NCBI GenBank assembly: GCA_021798835.1
Contig: JAJZBQ010000002.1
Span: forward strand, 124,001 to 188,000
DNA: 64,000 bases
From: Pseudomonadota bacterium
GTDB lineage: Bacteria > Pseudomonadota > Gammaproteobacteria > Burkholderiales > Ferrovaceae
Direction of reading: 5' to 3'
Made by a program: the position numbers and the translations under genes. Positions 49,235-57,774 of this stretch are shown one piece after another. The notes under the pieces were generated by a model. It was not told where the DNA came from and did no database searches. It saw nothing but the letters and a program-made list of their open reading frames with translations. How positions within the stretch are numbered: position 1 is the first letter of the stretch; each line of letters opens with the position of its first letter.

Positions 49235-49534
49235 TCAATCTTCGTTGTTATTCTCACGCTCATTGCGTAATACCTTTCCAGTTTTGGCATCAATGTCTAC
49301 TTCGTGTGTCATATGGGCAGCACGAATGTCGAAAGAGAATCGCAGGCCACTTCCACCCAACTTGTGTTCCAACTCCTCCTCCAAAATCGTTCCGGGATAG
49401 GCTTTTATGGCTTCAGCGCGAGCCTGCTCGATGGTTAGGGTAGCCTCCTTGGCGTATTGATCCCCTTTGTAGGCCAAAGCCGTAGTGGCAACCCCACACA
49501 ACAATCCCACTTCCAGTACTTTACGAATATTCAT
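49235..49534 (-). CDS. Small exported PepSY-domain protein
   Basis: A 99-residue protein with a signal peptide (about 1-21) and one PepSY domain: TIEQARAEAIKAYPGTILEEELE and VDIDAKTGKVL are the two halves of the motif. PepSY domains are thought to act as inhibitors or accessory modules and often sit near membrane redox genes. It is the last gene of the receptor-exbB-exbD-tonB-b561 group, 17 bases after the cytochrome gene. Confidence 0.88.
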   Translation of the reverse strand: MNIRKVLEVGLLCGVATTALAYKGDQYAKEATLTIEQARAEAIKAYPGTILEEELEHKLGGSGLRFSFDIRAAHMTHEVDIDAKTGKVLRNERENNNED

Positions 49535-49551
49535 AAAAAATCCTCTACTCT

Positions 49552-50103
49552 CTAGATTTTGTTTCCTGCGCGCCCAACCATACGTTGCAATGTATCGTCA
49601 CGACGCACCCAATAGTGATAAAGCACAGCCGCTACATGAGCAGCTATCAACCAGATCAGCGCATTCCCCAATGTTTCATGAATGCTTTTAAGGGTCTTGG
49701 CATACTGCATCGCAGTACCATCATCAACGATCGCGGGTAAAGTCCATCCCAAAAAGTCCACGGAATCACCCCGCGCTTGCTTGAACAGGACACCTAAAGC
49801 CGGAATCACAATCATGGCCAAGTACAGCAGGCCATGAGCAAGATGCGATATCCCATCCATGGCACGCGTCAATGCAGGCGTAATCGGCGGAATCTGGTGT
49901 TTCCAGCGCCATACGAGACGCCACCATACCAGAATGAAAACAGCAATCCCCAACTGCTTATGGATATTGACCAATGCGCCCTTGAGCGGCCCCTTGGGCA
50001 ATTCCCCCTTGATCTCGATCACAGCCAGTAGCGCAATCAGCGCCAATGCCATCCCCCAATGAAGCGCTCGCCAAACACGGTCATAATTTCTGTTTTCTTT
50101 CAT
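49552..50103 (-). CDS. Cytochrome b561 family membrane protein
   Basis: A 183-residue protein with four membrane helices and the b561 (CybB) histidine pattern: H in RALHWGMALA, H in VNIHKQLGIAV, and the later SHLAHGLLY and IWLIAAHVAAVLYHYWV. It would carry two haem b groups and move electrons across or within the inner membrane. Its location after tonB, with a 4-base overlap, suggests a link with uptake of a redox-active substrate such as iron, but that is inference. Confidence 0.9.
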   Translation of the reverse strand: MKENRNYDRVWRALHWGMALALIALLAVIEIKGELPKGPLKGALVNIHKQLGIAVFILVWWRLVWRWKHQIPPITPALTRAMDGISHLAHGLLYLAMIVIPALGVLFKQARGDSVDFLGWTLPAIVDDGTAMQYAKTLKSIHETLGNALIWLIAAHVAAVLYHYWVRRDDTLQRMVGRAGNKI

Positions 50104-50780
50104 TCGTGTTCATCCAACCCAAGAAAGCGTACCCAAATCTCAAAAGTCAGAATACGACCCACATACTCTGCCGTCGCCACCGGATAATGGGCGCTGTGTA
50201 CAGCAGCCAGGGCTGCCTTGTCCAGAATAGTGTTGCCGCTGGTAGTGATGACATGTGCACCTGAAACACTCCCATCTTTGTAGTCAAAGGAAACTTTGGT
50301 TTCCCCCGATAGATGAGCAGCACGCGCGGCCATGGGAAATACCACCGCTCCCTGGACAGCGGAACGCACCTTGTCCGCAAAAGTCACCGAAATATCCGCT
50401 GGCCTAATATGCTGTGGCAGAGCCGGAGCCGCAGGTGCCGCTGGTTGTGGTGGCGTAGGAGTAGGAGTCGCTGCGACCTGTGGAACCGCCTGAGCCACCG
50501 GTGCTGGGGCCGGGGTAGGAACAGGAATGGGACGCGGCTGTGGCTGAGGAACAGTATGACGTACGACAGGCTTGGGTGGCTGTGGTTGAGGTGGCACCGG
50601 TGGTGGCGGCACCGTTTTAGGTGCTTCTGGTGCCTGCGTCAATTGAATCTGTGTCACCGGAGGTGGCAACTCTTTCTTTACTTCACGACTCAATCCCCAC
50701 AAAAAAGCCAAGGCGATCAACCCTTCCAGCAAGGCTGCCAGCCCCAGAGAACGGGGCAATCCCAAGGTTTTAGTCATCAT
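50100..50780 (-). CDS. tonB: TonB energy transducer
   Basis: A 226-residue TonB: one N-terminal membrane helix (about 10-28), a long proline-rich periplasmic spacer (about 38-125, PPPPVPPQPQPPKP and similar), and a C-terminal TonB domain with GAVVFPMAARAAHLSGE, SFDYKDGSVSGAHVITTSGN and LDKAALAAVHSAHYP. It transmits energy from ExbBD to the outer-membrane receptor encoded at 51965-54199. It overlaps exbD by 4 bases. Confidence 0.94.
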   Translation of the reverse strand: MMTKTLGLPRSLGLAALLEGLIALAFLWGLSREVKKELPPPVTQIQLTQAPEAPKTVPPPPVPPQPQPPKPVVRHTVPQPQPRPIPVPTPAPAPVAQAVPQVAATPTPTPPQPAAPAAPALPQHIRPADISVTFADKVRSAVQGAVVFPMAARAAHLSGETKVSFDYKDGSVSGAHVITTSGNTILDKAALAAVHSAHYPVATAEYVGRILTFEIWVRFLGLDEHE

Positions 50781-51181
50781 TCCGCCCCCTCCACACGATG
50801 AGCAGCCAATCCGATCTGGCTCACTCCAGCCTCACGGCAGGCATCCATGACATGCATCATGGACTGCAATGAAGTAGTCTTTTCCCCTGCAATGGTCACC
50901 ACAACCTTATCGGGATCCCCCATGGACTTGAGGCGTGCCGTCAAGTCCGCAGGGGTCATCTTCTTTCCTTCAACGGTGATATCGCCCTCATCATCCACGT
51001 TGACCAGCAGTTTTGGTGGTTCTAGCGCACTCGCTGTGGAACTCTTGGAGAGCTTGGATGCCATGCCCGTCGACGGGATCATGTGCAACGTGATCATGAT
51101 GAAAAACACCAGTAGAAAAAACATGATGTCGATCATCGGAATGATCTCGATGCGTGCCTTCTTGGTTTCGAAATATTTCAT
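50777..51181 (-). CDS. exbD: Biopolymer transport protein ExbD
   Basis: A 134-residue ExbD with one membrane helix carrying the essential aspartate in IPMIDIMFFLLVFF, then a periplasmic TolR/ExbD domain. ATG 51181 gives the family N-terminus MKYFETKKARIEIIP; an extension upstream lies inside the exbB end and is rejected. It forms the proton-driven motor with ExbB. Confidence 0.95.
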   Translation of the reverse strand: MKYFETKKARIEIIPMIDIMFFLLVFFIMITLHMIPSTGMASKLSKSSTASALEPPKLLVNVDDEGDITVEGKKMTPADLTARLKSMGDPDKVVVTIAGEKTTSLQSMMHVMDACREAGVSQIGLAAHRVEGAE

Positions 51182-51188
51182 GCTGACC

Positions 51189-51869
51189 TCAGGCGACAGC
51201 ACGAGCACGCATTTCCGCCAACACGCGCTTTTGCTCCTCAAAAGACTCATGATAGTGCGGATAGAGACGGTTCAGCAACATCATTTTCAAGGTATCCAGT
51301 TGGTGCATGATGATCCGCACGCGATTGTTCAACCCATTCAGAGCCACCAACCCTACGATGGCGATAAACAGACCACATGCCGTCGCCAACAGGGCCTCCG
51401 CCACACCACCCGTCACCTTGGTTGGTGAATTGGCCACATCGCCCAATACCTGGAACGCATTGAACATTCCGATGATGGTCCCCAATAATCCCATCAACGG
51501 GGCCAGCGTCACAATGGTATCCAGAACCCACAGGAAACGATCTACATGAGGAGCTTCGCACATCACTGCCTCCTCCAGTTTATCGGAAATACGATCAAAA
51601 TCATGCGCCAGATCGTGTTGAATTGCCGATTCCAGCACCTTGGCGTGAGGCAGTGTCGGGTGGCGCGTCACCAATTCCTGAAATGCCTCTGGAGAAACCT
51701 TGCTCACTCCTGTCACTTCACGCAGCAACTGGTTCCCTTGACTCAACACTCGTGCCAGGTACCAACCACGCTCAATGATAACGGTCAACGCCACCAGTAG
51801 TAACACAGCCATCAGGTATAACATCCCTCCTGAACTCTGTACCGCTCCTTCAATTCCTTGCATCGTCAT
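51189..51869 (-). CDS. exbB: Biopolymer transport protein ExbB (MotA/TolQ/ExbB family)
   Basis: A 226-residue protein with three membrane helices (about 15-35, 120-145, 160-185). The MotA/ExbB core is LWVLDTIVTLAPLMGLLGTIIGMFNAF followed by VAEALLATACGLFIAIVGLVALN. It surrounds ExbD and supplies motor energy to TonB. It begins 95 bases after the receptor gene, separated by a stable hairpin. Confidence 0.95.
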   Translation of the reverse strand: MTMQGIEGAVQSSGGMLYLMAVLLLVALTVIIERGWYLARVLSQGNQLLREVTGVSKVSPEAFQELVTRHPTLPHAKVLESAIQHDLAHDFDRISDKLEEAVMCEAPHVDRFLWVLDTIVTLAPLMGLLGTIIGMFNAFQVLGDVANSPTKVTGGVAEALLATACGLFIAIVGLVALNGLNNRVRIIMHQLDTLKMMLLNRLYPHYHESFEEQKRVLAEMRARAVA

Positions 51870-51895
51870 GATTCAATCTCCTTTCAGATAGGACA

Positions 51896-51936
51896 AAGCC
51901 GCCCCCCGCCCAGGGACTCTGAGCGAGAAACGGCTT
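51896..51936 (-). other. Intercistronic RNA hairpin between receptor and exbB
   Basis: In the minus-strand transcript AAGCCGTTTCTCGC pairs with GCGGGGGGCGGCTT across a 13-base loop: 14 pairs, several of them G-U. Only two or three U follow, so full termination is unlikely. The position suggests a 3-prime stabiliser or partial terminator giving more receptor than ExbB. Confidence 0.55.
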
Positions 51937-51964
51937 AATCTACTCTTCAATTATTACAAACTGG

Positions 51965-54199
51965 TTAAAATCCCGCGCTCAGGTTCACGCTAACCATGCG
52001 ACCCGGCAGAGTCCAGAATAGAGCTTGTCCTCCCTGAGTATTTCCAGCAAAGGCCACTGTGTCGGTCCGGTTAAACAAATCATCCAACTGGAATTCCACC
52101 TTGGCATTCTTTGCCCAACCCAGATTACCAAAGTCATGTCCAGCTGCCAGATTCACCGTGGTATAACTACCGAAGTGCGTATAGTTACCATTGATATCCT
52201 GTCCACCCCAGCGAGACCCGATTTCCTTGGCAATCAAGGATGCGTTGGTCTTGTTGTGTTCATACAGCATACCCAAGGCCGCTGTGCTCTGCGGTGCATT
52301 CTGGATGGGAATCGCACTGGTATAACTATTCAGAGAGTAGTTACCATAAGCGTTAAATCCCGATCCAAGGTTATAGGTTGCTTCACCTTCCACCCCCTGG
52401 TAATGCACGGCACCGATGTTCTGGATGGTAATCAGGTTACCAACCTGACTCTGCTGGGACTGATTGTTGTTGGTGATGTAATAGACATCCGCCGATGCTG
52501 TCAGCTTCTTGCTCTTGAACACCGTTCCCATTTGGTAGTTCATGGTTTTTTCTGGGTTCAGATAAGCCAGACCTGCTGACGTATTGGGTTGCAGAGGTTG
52601 ATTCGGATTATAGAAGGAACCGAACAGCAGCGGGGCCACAAACCCTTCAGCCGCCTGCCCATACGCCGACCAGTTGTCTGCCACATAGTAGTGAACATCC
52701 AAGGAGGGTAAAGCTGCAGTCCAGGTATGCGAATAGGAGAAAGCTCCTCCGACTGTGGTATCAAATGCCGAATTGTAAGTCCGGTTGAAATCATTGAACT
52801 TCAGACCGGGCGTAATAGACCATTTGCTGTTGGGGCGCCATACATACTCCACATACGGCTGAATCGTGTTCATGGAACTGGTTTCAGCCTGATTCCCACC
52901 ATTTGACAATCCCGGTGTATTGATAATGGCACCCAATCCTCCCGTGGACAAATCTACGTTATTGGTCCACGACTGATGTAACTGACGCTCAATCCACAAT
53001 CCAAAGTTCAGATCATCGTTGCCAAACGAGCGAGTGGCACGAACGACATCCCCATAAGATTGGTAGGCAGTCAACCCCGTAACCCCGGCAATATCGGCAG
53101 CCGCCGCACCCGATGCAAGCACACCACTGGAACCCGCCAACACCATACCCCCGTAGGCTCCACCCACCGTTTGCTGCGATGTACCATTCGGGTTGAAACC
53201 ATTCATGGCGTTATGCGCATAGGACGTGGTATACAACTTGTTGTCAACCTTCCAATCCCCAAAACGGGTCTGCACGCCGATGTAGTCAAAATTCGAACTG
53301 AAGTTATCGTTGTTGTAACCCACGTAAGCATCTGACATTGGGTTTTGATTCAGACCGTAATGGCTACCATACTGGTTGATCTGTTGTGCCGTGGCACCCG
53401 GAGAAGCATTCTGGTAGGTGTTGTTCTGCATTGCCACTACCGTAATGGCCGTATCTTCGCTCAATGGCTTGATAAATTTGGCAAATACGTTCCCACGACG
53501 CTCATTGTTATTGGTCAGCGCGCCGTCTGTCTGATAATGGTTGTAATCAATGAACCCGCTGGCATCACCATAGTTCTGCATCACCCCGGTATCGTATTGA
53601 AAGCCAACCAACTTGGAGTTGAAACTACCAATTTGGGTACGTACCGTTGCTGTAGGATCTGCCAATGGATCGTTGGAACGCAGTGCGATGGTTCCACCAT
53701 AAGTTGCATCCCCTATCGTGCTGGCTCTACCGGGACCACGGTCTACCGTCACTTCTCCAGTGTCTTGTCCCAGGAAGTAGGTATTCACATGGTGGGTGAA
53801 ATCCGCACCATCCGCAAACGGAATACCATCAAATGTCACGTTGTACTGCCCATCCACAAAAGAGCGCATGGTCAGCAAGGGCTGATCATTCCCCCCCGGA
53901 CCGTTGGGGCTGACCGCCCATACCCCTGGAGCGATAGCCGCATTGTCCACATAACTGGACGCCCCGGTCTGAGTATTCTCGATATAGTTATGGTTGATCA
54001 CAGATTGCGGTTCAGTCGCCGTCAACGAACCTTGGGTAGGAGCATTGGCGGGCGCAGATTCGGCCTGCGGAATAGCCTCATTACTGTTCCCAGCACCACT
54101 GGAAACAGATCCCAGATCATAGGCATGAGCCAACGGGGCCAGCAACGAGGTTCCAATCAGGGCCAAGAACAGTGGCTTCAGTTGAAATCGCGATTTCAT
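51965..54199 (-). CDS. TonB-dependent outer-membrane receptor
   Basis: A 744-residue receptor: signal peptide (1-26), plug domain (about 60-185) with NVTFDGIPFADG and VTVDRGPGRASTIGDATYGGTIALRS, and a 22-strand barrel ending in VNLSAGF with C-terminal phenylalanine. The loops are rich in Asn, Gln, Tyr and Gly. I cannot point to a clear TonB box between residues 27 and 60. Substrate unknown; the linked exbB-exbD-tonB suggests a dedicated energy supply. No Fur box was evident in the 115-base leader. Confidence 0.93.
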   Translation of the reverse strand: MKSRFQLKPLFLALIGTSLLAPLAHAYDLGSVSSGAGNSNEAIPQAESAPANAPTQGSLTATEPQSVINHNYIENTQTGASSYVDNAAIAPGVWAVSPNGPGGNDQPLLTMRSFVDGQYNVTFDGIPFADGADFTHHVNTYFLGQDTGEVTVDRGPGRASTIGDATYGGTIALRSNDPLADPTATVRTQIGSFNSKLVGFQYDTGVMQNYGDASGFIDYNHYQTDGALTNNNERRGNVFAKFIKPLSEDTAITVVAMQNNTYQNASPGATAQQINQYGSHYGLNQNPMSDAYVGYNNDNFSSNFDYIGVQTRFGDWKVDNKLYTTSYAHNAMNGFNPNGTSQQTVGGAYGGMVLAGSSGVLASGAAAADIAGVTGLTAYQSYGDVVRATRSFGNDDLNFGLWIERQLHQSWTNNVDLSTGGLGAIINTPGLSNGGNQAETSSMNTIQPYVEYVWRPNSKWSITPGLKFNDFNRTYNSAFDTTVGGAFSYSHTWTAALPSLDVHYYVADNWSAYGQAAEGFVAPLLFGSFYNPNQPLQPNTSAGLAYLNPEKTMNYQMGTVFKSKKLTASADVYYITNNNQSQQSQVGNLITIQNIGAVHYQGVEGEATYNLGSGFNAYGNYSLNSYTSAIPIQNAPQSTAALGMLYEHNKTNASLIAKEIGSRWGGQDINGNYTHFGSYTTVNLAAGHDFGNLGWAKNAKVEFQLDDLFNRTDTVAFAGNTQGGQALFWTLPGRMVSVNLSAGF

Positions 54200-54314
54200 A
54201 TAGAATGATTCCTGTCAGTTGTGAATAGGGTTTTTATTTTTCCTGGAAGCCCAGTTTTTTTACACATTATGACGAGCGTATGTGACACCGCCATGAAATA
54301 TAGATGACAATTCG

Positions 54315-54908
54315 ATGACACTCTCAGCCACAGAACTATCCAATTTCTTGATCAGACTTTCCACCTCTGGCTTGGAATTATCTGTGCCCGCATTACCCAT
54401 CGTTCATGAAGCACAGCACCCCTTACTGGAAATTCTGCTTGGCCTGGGAATGATCCTGGTCTGCATGACCATCCACAGTTTTGGCATGTATCAGGTCATG
54501 CATCGTTTTGAAACCAGAATGGCTCACCTGGTACATGAAAACCGTGAGTTCCACCGTCAGGTGTATTTCCTGTACCTGGTGGTACTGATCCTCCTCACCC
54601 ATCTGACGGAAATCACTACCCTGGCCTTCATTCTTCACCTGATGCACATGTTCCCGGATTTCCGCACAAATTTTTATCTTGCAGGGGAAACCTATACATC
54701 GCTGGGCAATGGTGATGTTCTATTACCCAGTGGCTGGCGCCAACTGGCCATGTTCATCACCATGTCGGGCCTGCTGACTTTCGGCTGGACGACTGGGGTT
54801 TTGGCCAGTATCGTTGGAAAAACCTATGATGCCCAGTTTGCCGAATTGCGCCACCAACGCATGCAGGAGCAACAGCCCCCCCCTTCACCTGTAAAAAACA
54901 AGGAATAG
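54315..54908 (+). CDS. Membrane protein resembling a two-TM potassium channel, unusual filter
   Basis: A 197-residue protein with membrane helices at about 38-58, 83-110 and 143-166. Between the last two is TYTSLGNGDVLLPSGWR (127-142), which has the shape of a K+ channel pore loop and filter (TTVGYGD) but with TSLGNGD. The following SGLLTFGWTTG resembles the inner helix of two-TM channels of proteobacteria. The filter tyrosine is replaced by N132. Could be a channel of altered selectivity or a channel relative with another role. A charged C-terminal tail (170-197) follows. No clear Shine-Dalgarno site. Confidence 0.6.
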   Translation: MTLSATELSNFLIRLSTSGLELSVPALPIVHEAQHPLLEILLGLGMILVCMTIHSFGMYQVMHRFETRMAHLVHENREFHRQVYFLYLVVLILLTHLTEITTLAFILHLMHMFPDFRTNFYLAGETYTSLGNGDVLLPSGWRQLAMFITMSGLLTFGWTTGVLASIVGKTYDAQFAELRHQRMQEQQPPPSPVKNKE

Positions 54909-54911
54909 CGG

Positions 54912-55826
54912 ATGGGGGAATTTTTGGCATTGGGGTATATCGGGAGCATTGCCAGTATCGCAGTACTCAGTGGAGTCTCTCAGGTACTGTTCCCTGAACT
55001 GGCCGCATTATCCTACGATATTTTCAAGCGTCCATTCGGGAAATGGGCCAGTTCCCCCGCAATGTTAATCGTTACCCCCACTCTGACTGCCATACTGGGT
55101 CTGATGATCCAACATCGCTTTGGCTACAGCCCTTTGTCCATGAGCCTCAGCATAATCAGCGCATTGCTGATCATCCAATGGCTCAAATCCCCCATCGCCC
55201 CTGCGATTTCAGCAGGAGCACTTCCAATTGCCCTGGACGAGGGCAGTTGGTGGTATGCAGCAGCCGTAACCTTCAGTACCAGCGTGCTGGCACTCAGCGC
55301 CTGGCTAACTCTGAAATGGCGTCACCTTCCTGCCCCAACTCCCCCCTCACTCGCCGATAAAATCGATGATGAGGTCGAAAATCCCCCTGCAGGATATGCT
55401 TGGTTACCCTACTTTGCTTTCTTCCTATCAACGGCTTTGGTTTTGGTGCATTGGACAGGCTGGCGATTCCTGCTTTACCCACCCCTGATTGTGGTCGCTT
55501 ACGAAATGTTTGCGCATGCCAGAGTGTGTCCATGGGCCAAAAAGCCCATCCTGTTAGTCGTCGCCTGCTTCATGACCGCCAGTACCGGATTACTCGTGTT
55601 TGTGATACTTGGCCACCATCCGCTGGCGGTCATGATTTCCATGGCGATGTCGATTGTTCTTATTCAACGTTTCGATCTGCATGTTCCACCGGCTACCGCC
55701 GTTGGCCTGCTCCCTTTTGTCATCGAGCATCCTGACTGGCGCTTCCCGGTAGCCGTTACCGTGGGAACCGGTTTGCTTTCACTGGTATTTCACCTCTACC
55801 GTGCACGCCACTTTCGAGCCTCATAA
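54912..55826 (+). CDS. Integral membrane protein with two HPP-like repeats
   Basis: A 304-residue protein of about eight helices in two homologous halves. Half one (about 38-133) has SSPAMLIVTP then SPIAPAISAGALPIALDEGSWWYAAAVT; half two (about 200-295) has DLHVPPATAVGLLPFVIEHPDWRFPVAVT. The VPPA/APA motif and layout match the HPP transmembrane family, known in nitrite transport, duplicated in one chain with a hydrophilic linker at 138-163. It follows the channel-like gene by 3 bases, so the two probably work together. Substrate unknown. Confidence 0.65.
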   Translation: MGEFLALGYIGSIASIAVLSGVSQVLFPELAALSYDIFKRPFGKWASSPAMLIVTPTLTAILGLMIQHRFGYSPLSMSLSIISALLIIQWLKSPIAPAISAGALPIALDEGSWWYAAAVTFSTSVLALSAWLTLKWRHLPAPTPPSLADKIDDEVENPPAGYAWLPYFAFFLSTALVLVHWTGWRFLLYPPLIVVAYEMFAHARVCPWAKKPILLVVACFMTASTGLLVFVILGHHPLAVMISMAMSIVLIQRFDLHVPPATAVGLLPFVIEHPDWRFPVAVTVGTGLLSLVFHLYRARHFRAS

Positions 55827-55830
55827 CTCA

Positions 55831-56451
55831 TCAAGAAGATCTCTTTCGAAAAACCGTTTCCTCTCCAGACAGCAACTTACGAATGTTGGCGTGATGATGC
55901 AATAGTAGCCAACCGGCAAGTAAAAAAACGGTGACCTTGAGAAACCATACCGACAAAATAAACAAGGAAAACAGAGGGGTCGCAACAGCCGTACAAAGAG
56001 CCGACAGTGACGAAATTCTTGTAACTGCCATGACAGACAACCATACAATCAAGGAACACAGTCCCAGCAAAGGGTTCAGCGCGACAAGAATGCCCAGCGC
56101 AGTAGCCACTCCTTTCCCCCCTTTAAAACCAAAGAACACCGGGTACCCATGCCCAAGAAATACAGCCAGTGCTGCAACAGCCGTAGCCAAGGGGTCTACG
56201 CCCAGAGGCACTAGCCAATGTATGGTCAACCATACCGCCACCCATCCCTTAAGCGCATCTCCCAGCAAAGCCAAGGCAGCACCCAGACGGCTACCGCCTC
56301 GCAACATATTGGTGGCCCCAGGATTTTTTGACCCAAAAGTGCGCGGATCCGGCAACTTCATCCGTCTACTCACCAGCACGGCAAATGACAATGAACCGAT
56401 CAAGTAACTACCCAGCGCAACCAGCCATAATCCGACGACTTCGATGTTCAT
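55831..56451 (-). CDS. plsY: Acyl-phosphate:glycerol-3-phosphate acyltransferase PlsY
   Basis: A 206-residue membrane acyltransferase with SKNPGATNMLRGG, GDALKGW and GHGYPVFFGFKGGKGVATALG, the three PlsY signatures. It makes lysophosphatidic acid from acyl-phosphate. It is the last gene of the rpsP-led group and is convergent, 4 bases from the HPP-like gene. Confidence 0.95.
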   Translation of the reverse strand: MNIEVVGLWLVALGSYLIGSLSFAVLVSRRMKLPDPRTFGSKNPGATNMLRGGSRLGAALALLGDALKGWVAVWLTIHWLVPLGVDPLATAVAALAVFLGHGYPVFFGFKGGKGVATALGILVALNPLLGLCSLIVWLSVMAVTRISSLSALCTAVATPLFSLFILSVWFLKVTVFLLAGWLLLHHHANIRKLLSGEETVFRKRSS

Positions 56452-56454
56452 ACT

Positions 56455-57372
56455 TTATCCTCGAGGATGATGACGTGCATGAATCGAGCGTAAGCGCTCA
56501 TGCGCCACGTGCGTATAAATCTGCGTGGTGGAAATATTGGCATGCCCAAGAAGTAACTGTACCACCCGCAAATCAGCCCCATGATTGACCAAGTGCGTCG
56601 CGAAAGCATGACGCAGCGTATGGGGTGACAATGGGCCGGTGATCCCTGCTTGTTGTGCATGCGCCTTAATCCGATACCAGAATGCCTGACGTGTCATGGC
56701 TTCCTTTCTCGGCGTTATGAACAACGCTTCATGCGATGCCCCCTGCAGTAACACAGGACGCGACTCACGAAGATACTTCACCACCCACTCCACGGCCTGT
56801 TCTCCCAGCGGAACCAGACGCTCTTTTGACCCTTTACCCAGCACCCGCACCACACCATCCGTCAGACTGATTCCGGCCAGCGGCAAACTCACCAATTCCG
56901 TAACACGCAACCCACTGGCATACAACACTTCAAGCATGGCACGGTCACGCAATCCCAGTGAAGTTCCCAGCGCGGGAACTGTCAATAAACGTTCGACATC
57001 CGCTTCTGATAAACTTCTGGGAATGGGACGTGTCAAACGCGGGGACTGCAAACGCAGAGTCGGATCTGCAGCACCCGGTCGTTCTCGATAAAAATACTGA
57101 AAAAAGCGCCGCCAACTGGACAAGGCACGAGCTGTTGTAGCTCGAGAAGTTTTTTTTTCCCAAGCCAAACAAGCCAACCACTGCTGCAGATGCGCCTCAG
57201 TTACCGAGTTCCAACTTGTCACCCCTTGGGCGACCAACCAATCCCATAGTTGCACAAGATCGCTACGGTAACTTTCCAGTGTATTACGCGCCAAGCCTTC
57301 TTCCAGCCACATGACATCACAAAAAACATCCAATGCCTCCATGGCGGCTGAAAAGAAAGGCTCATCGCGCAT
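56455..57372 (-). CDS. xerD: Tyrosine recombinase XerD
   Basis: A 305-residue tyrosine recombinase. The N-terminal SAM-like domain has FCDVMWLEEGLARNTLESYRSDL, closest to XerD; the catalytic residues are R in LYASGLRVTEL, H-x-x-R in LSPHTLRHAFATHLV, H in LLLGHANISTTQIY and the nucleophile tyrosine in QIYTHV. With XerC it resolves chromosome dimers at dif. ATG 57372 was chosen; a GTG four codons earlier is possible. Conserved position between rplS and plsY. Confidence 0.93.
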   Translation of the reverse strand: MRDEPFFSAAMEALDVFCDVMWLEEGLARNTLESYRSDLVQLWDWLVAQGVTSWNSVTEAHLQQWLACLAWEKKTSRATTARALSSWRRFFQYFYRERPGAADPTLRLQSPRLTRPIPRSLSEADVERLLTVPALGTSLGLRDRAMLEVLYASGLRVTELVSLPLAGISLTDGVVRVLGKGSKERLVPLGEQAVEWVVKYLRESRPVLLQGASHEALFITPRKEAMTRQAFWYRIKAHAQQAGITGPLSPHTLRHAFATHLVNHGADLRVVQLLLGHANISTTQIYTHVAHERLRSIHARHHPRG

Positions 57373-57393
57373 TCCGCCGTTCACGGCTCCGGA

Positions 57394-57774
57394 TTACTCC
57401 GCGTTCGGCACTTTAACTCGGCTGGGTAATTTTTCACGGATACGTGCCGACTTACCAGACCGCTCACGCAGATAGTACAGCTTGGCGCGTCGCACATCCC
57501 CACGACGTTTCACCTCAATACTTGCAATCAGTGGCGACCAAGTCTGGAACGTCCGTTCCACGCCTTCACCCGCTGATACCTTGCGAACGATAAAGGAAGA
57601 ATTCAGTCCGCGGTTACGCTTGGCAATCACAACCCCTTCAAATGCCTGTACACGCTTGCGCTCGCCTTCCACCACAGAAACACTGACCACAACCGTATCC
57701 CCTGGGGAAAAAACCGGGATGGTCTTACCTAAGCGTGCCATTTCTTCCTGTTCTAACTGCTCAATAATATTCAT
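57394..57774 (-). CDS. rplS: 50S ribosomal protein L19
   Basis: A 126-residue L19 with [26 protein letters not shown] and the C-terminal [26 protein letters not shown]. It is the last member of the rpsP-rimM-trmD-rplS operon and overlaps trmD by 4 bases. Confidence 0.97.
   Translation of the reverse strand: MNIIEQLEQEEMARLGKTIPVFSPGDTVVVSVSVVEGERKRVQAFEGVVIAKRNRGLNSSFIVRKVSAGEGVERTFQTWSPLIASIEVKRRGDVRRAKLYYLRERSGKSARIREKLPSRVKVPNAE

Noticed and set aside
53345-54208. Long plus-strand open frame opposite the receptor gene (287 codons)
   Set aside because: Fully antisense to the receptor N-terminal half, low-complexity Ile/Val/Arg pattern with no recognisable family.
54243-54261. Short hairpin CTGG-4-CCAG followed by seven T on the plus strand
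   Set aside because: Only 4 bp of stem and no plus-strand gene ends before it, so a real terminator is unlikely.
54200-54314. Possible Fur box before the TonB-dependent receptor
   Set aside because: The only candidate is a short GAATGATTC stretch; it does not reach a convincing match to the 19-base Fur consensus.
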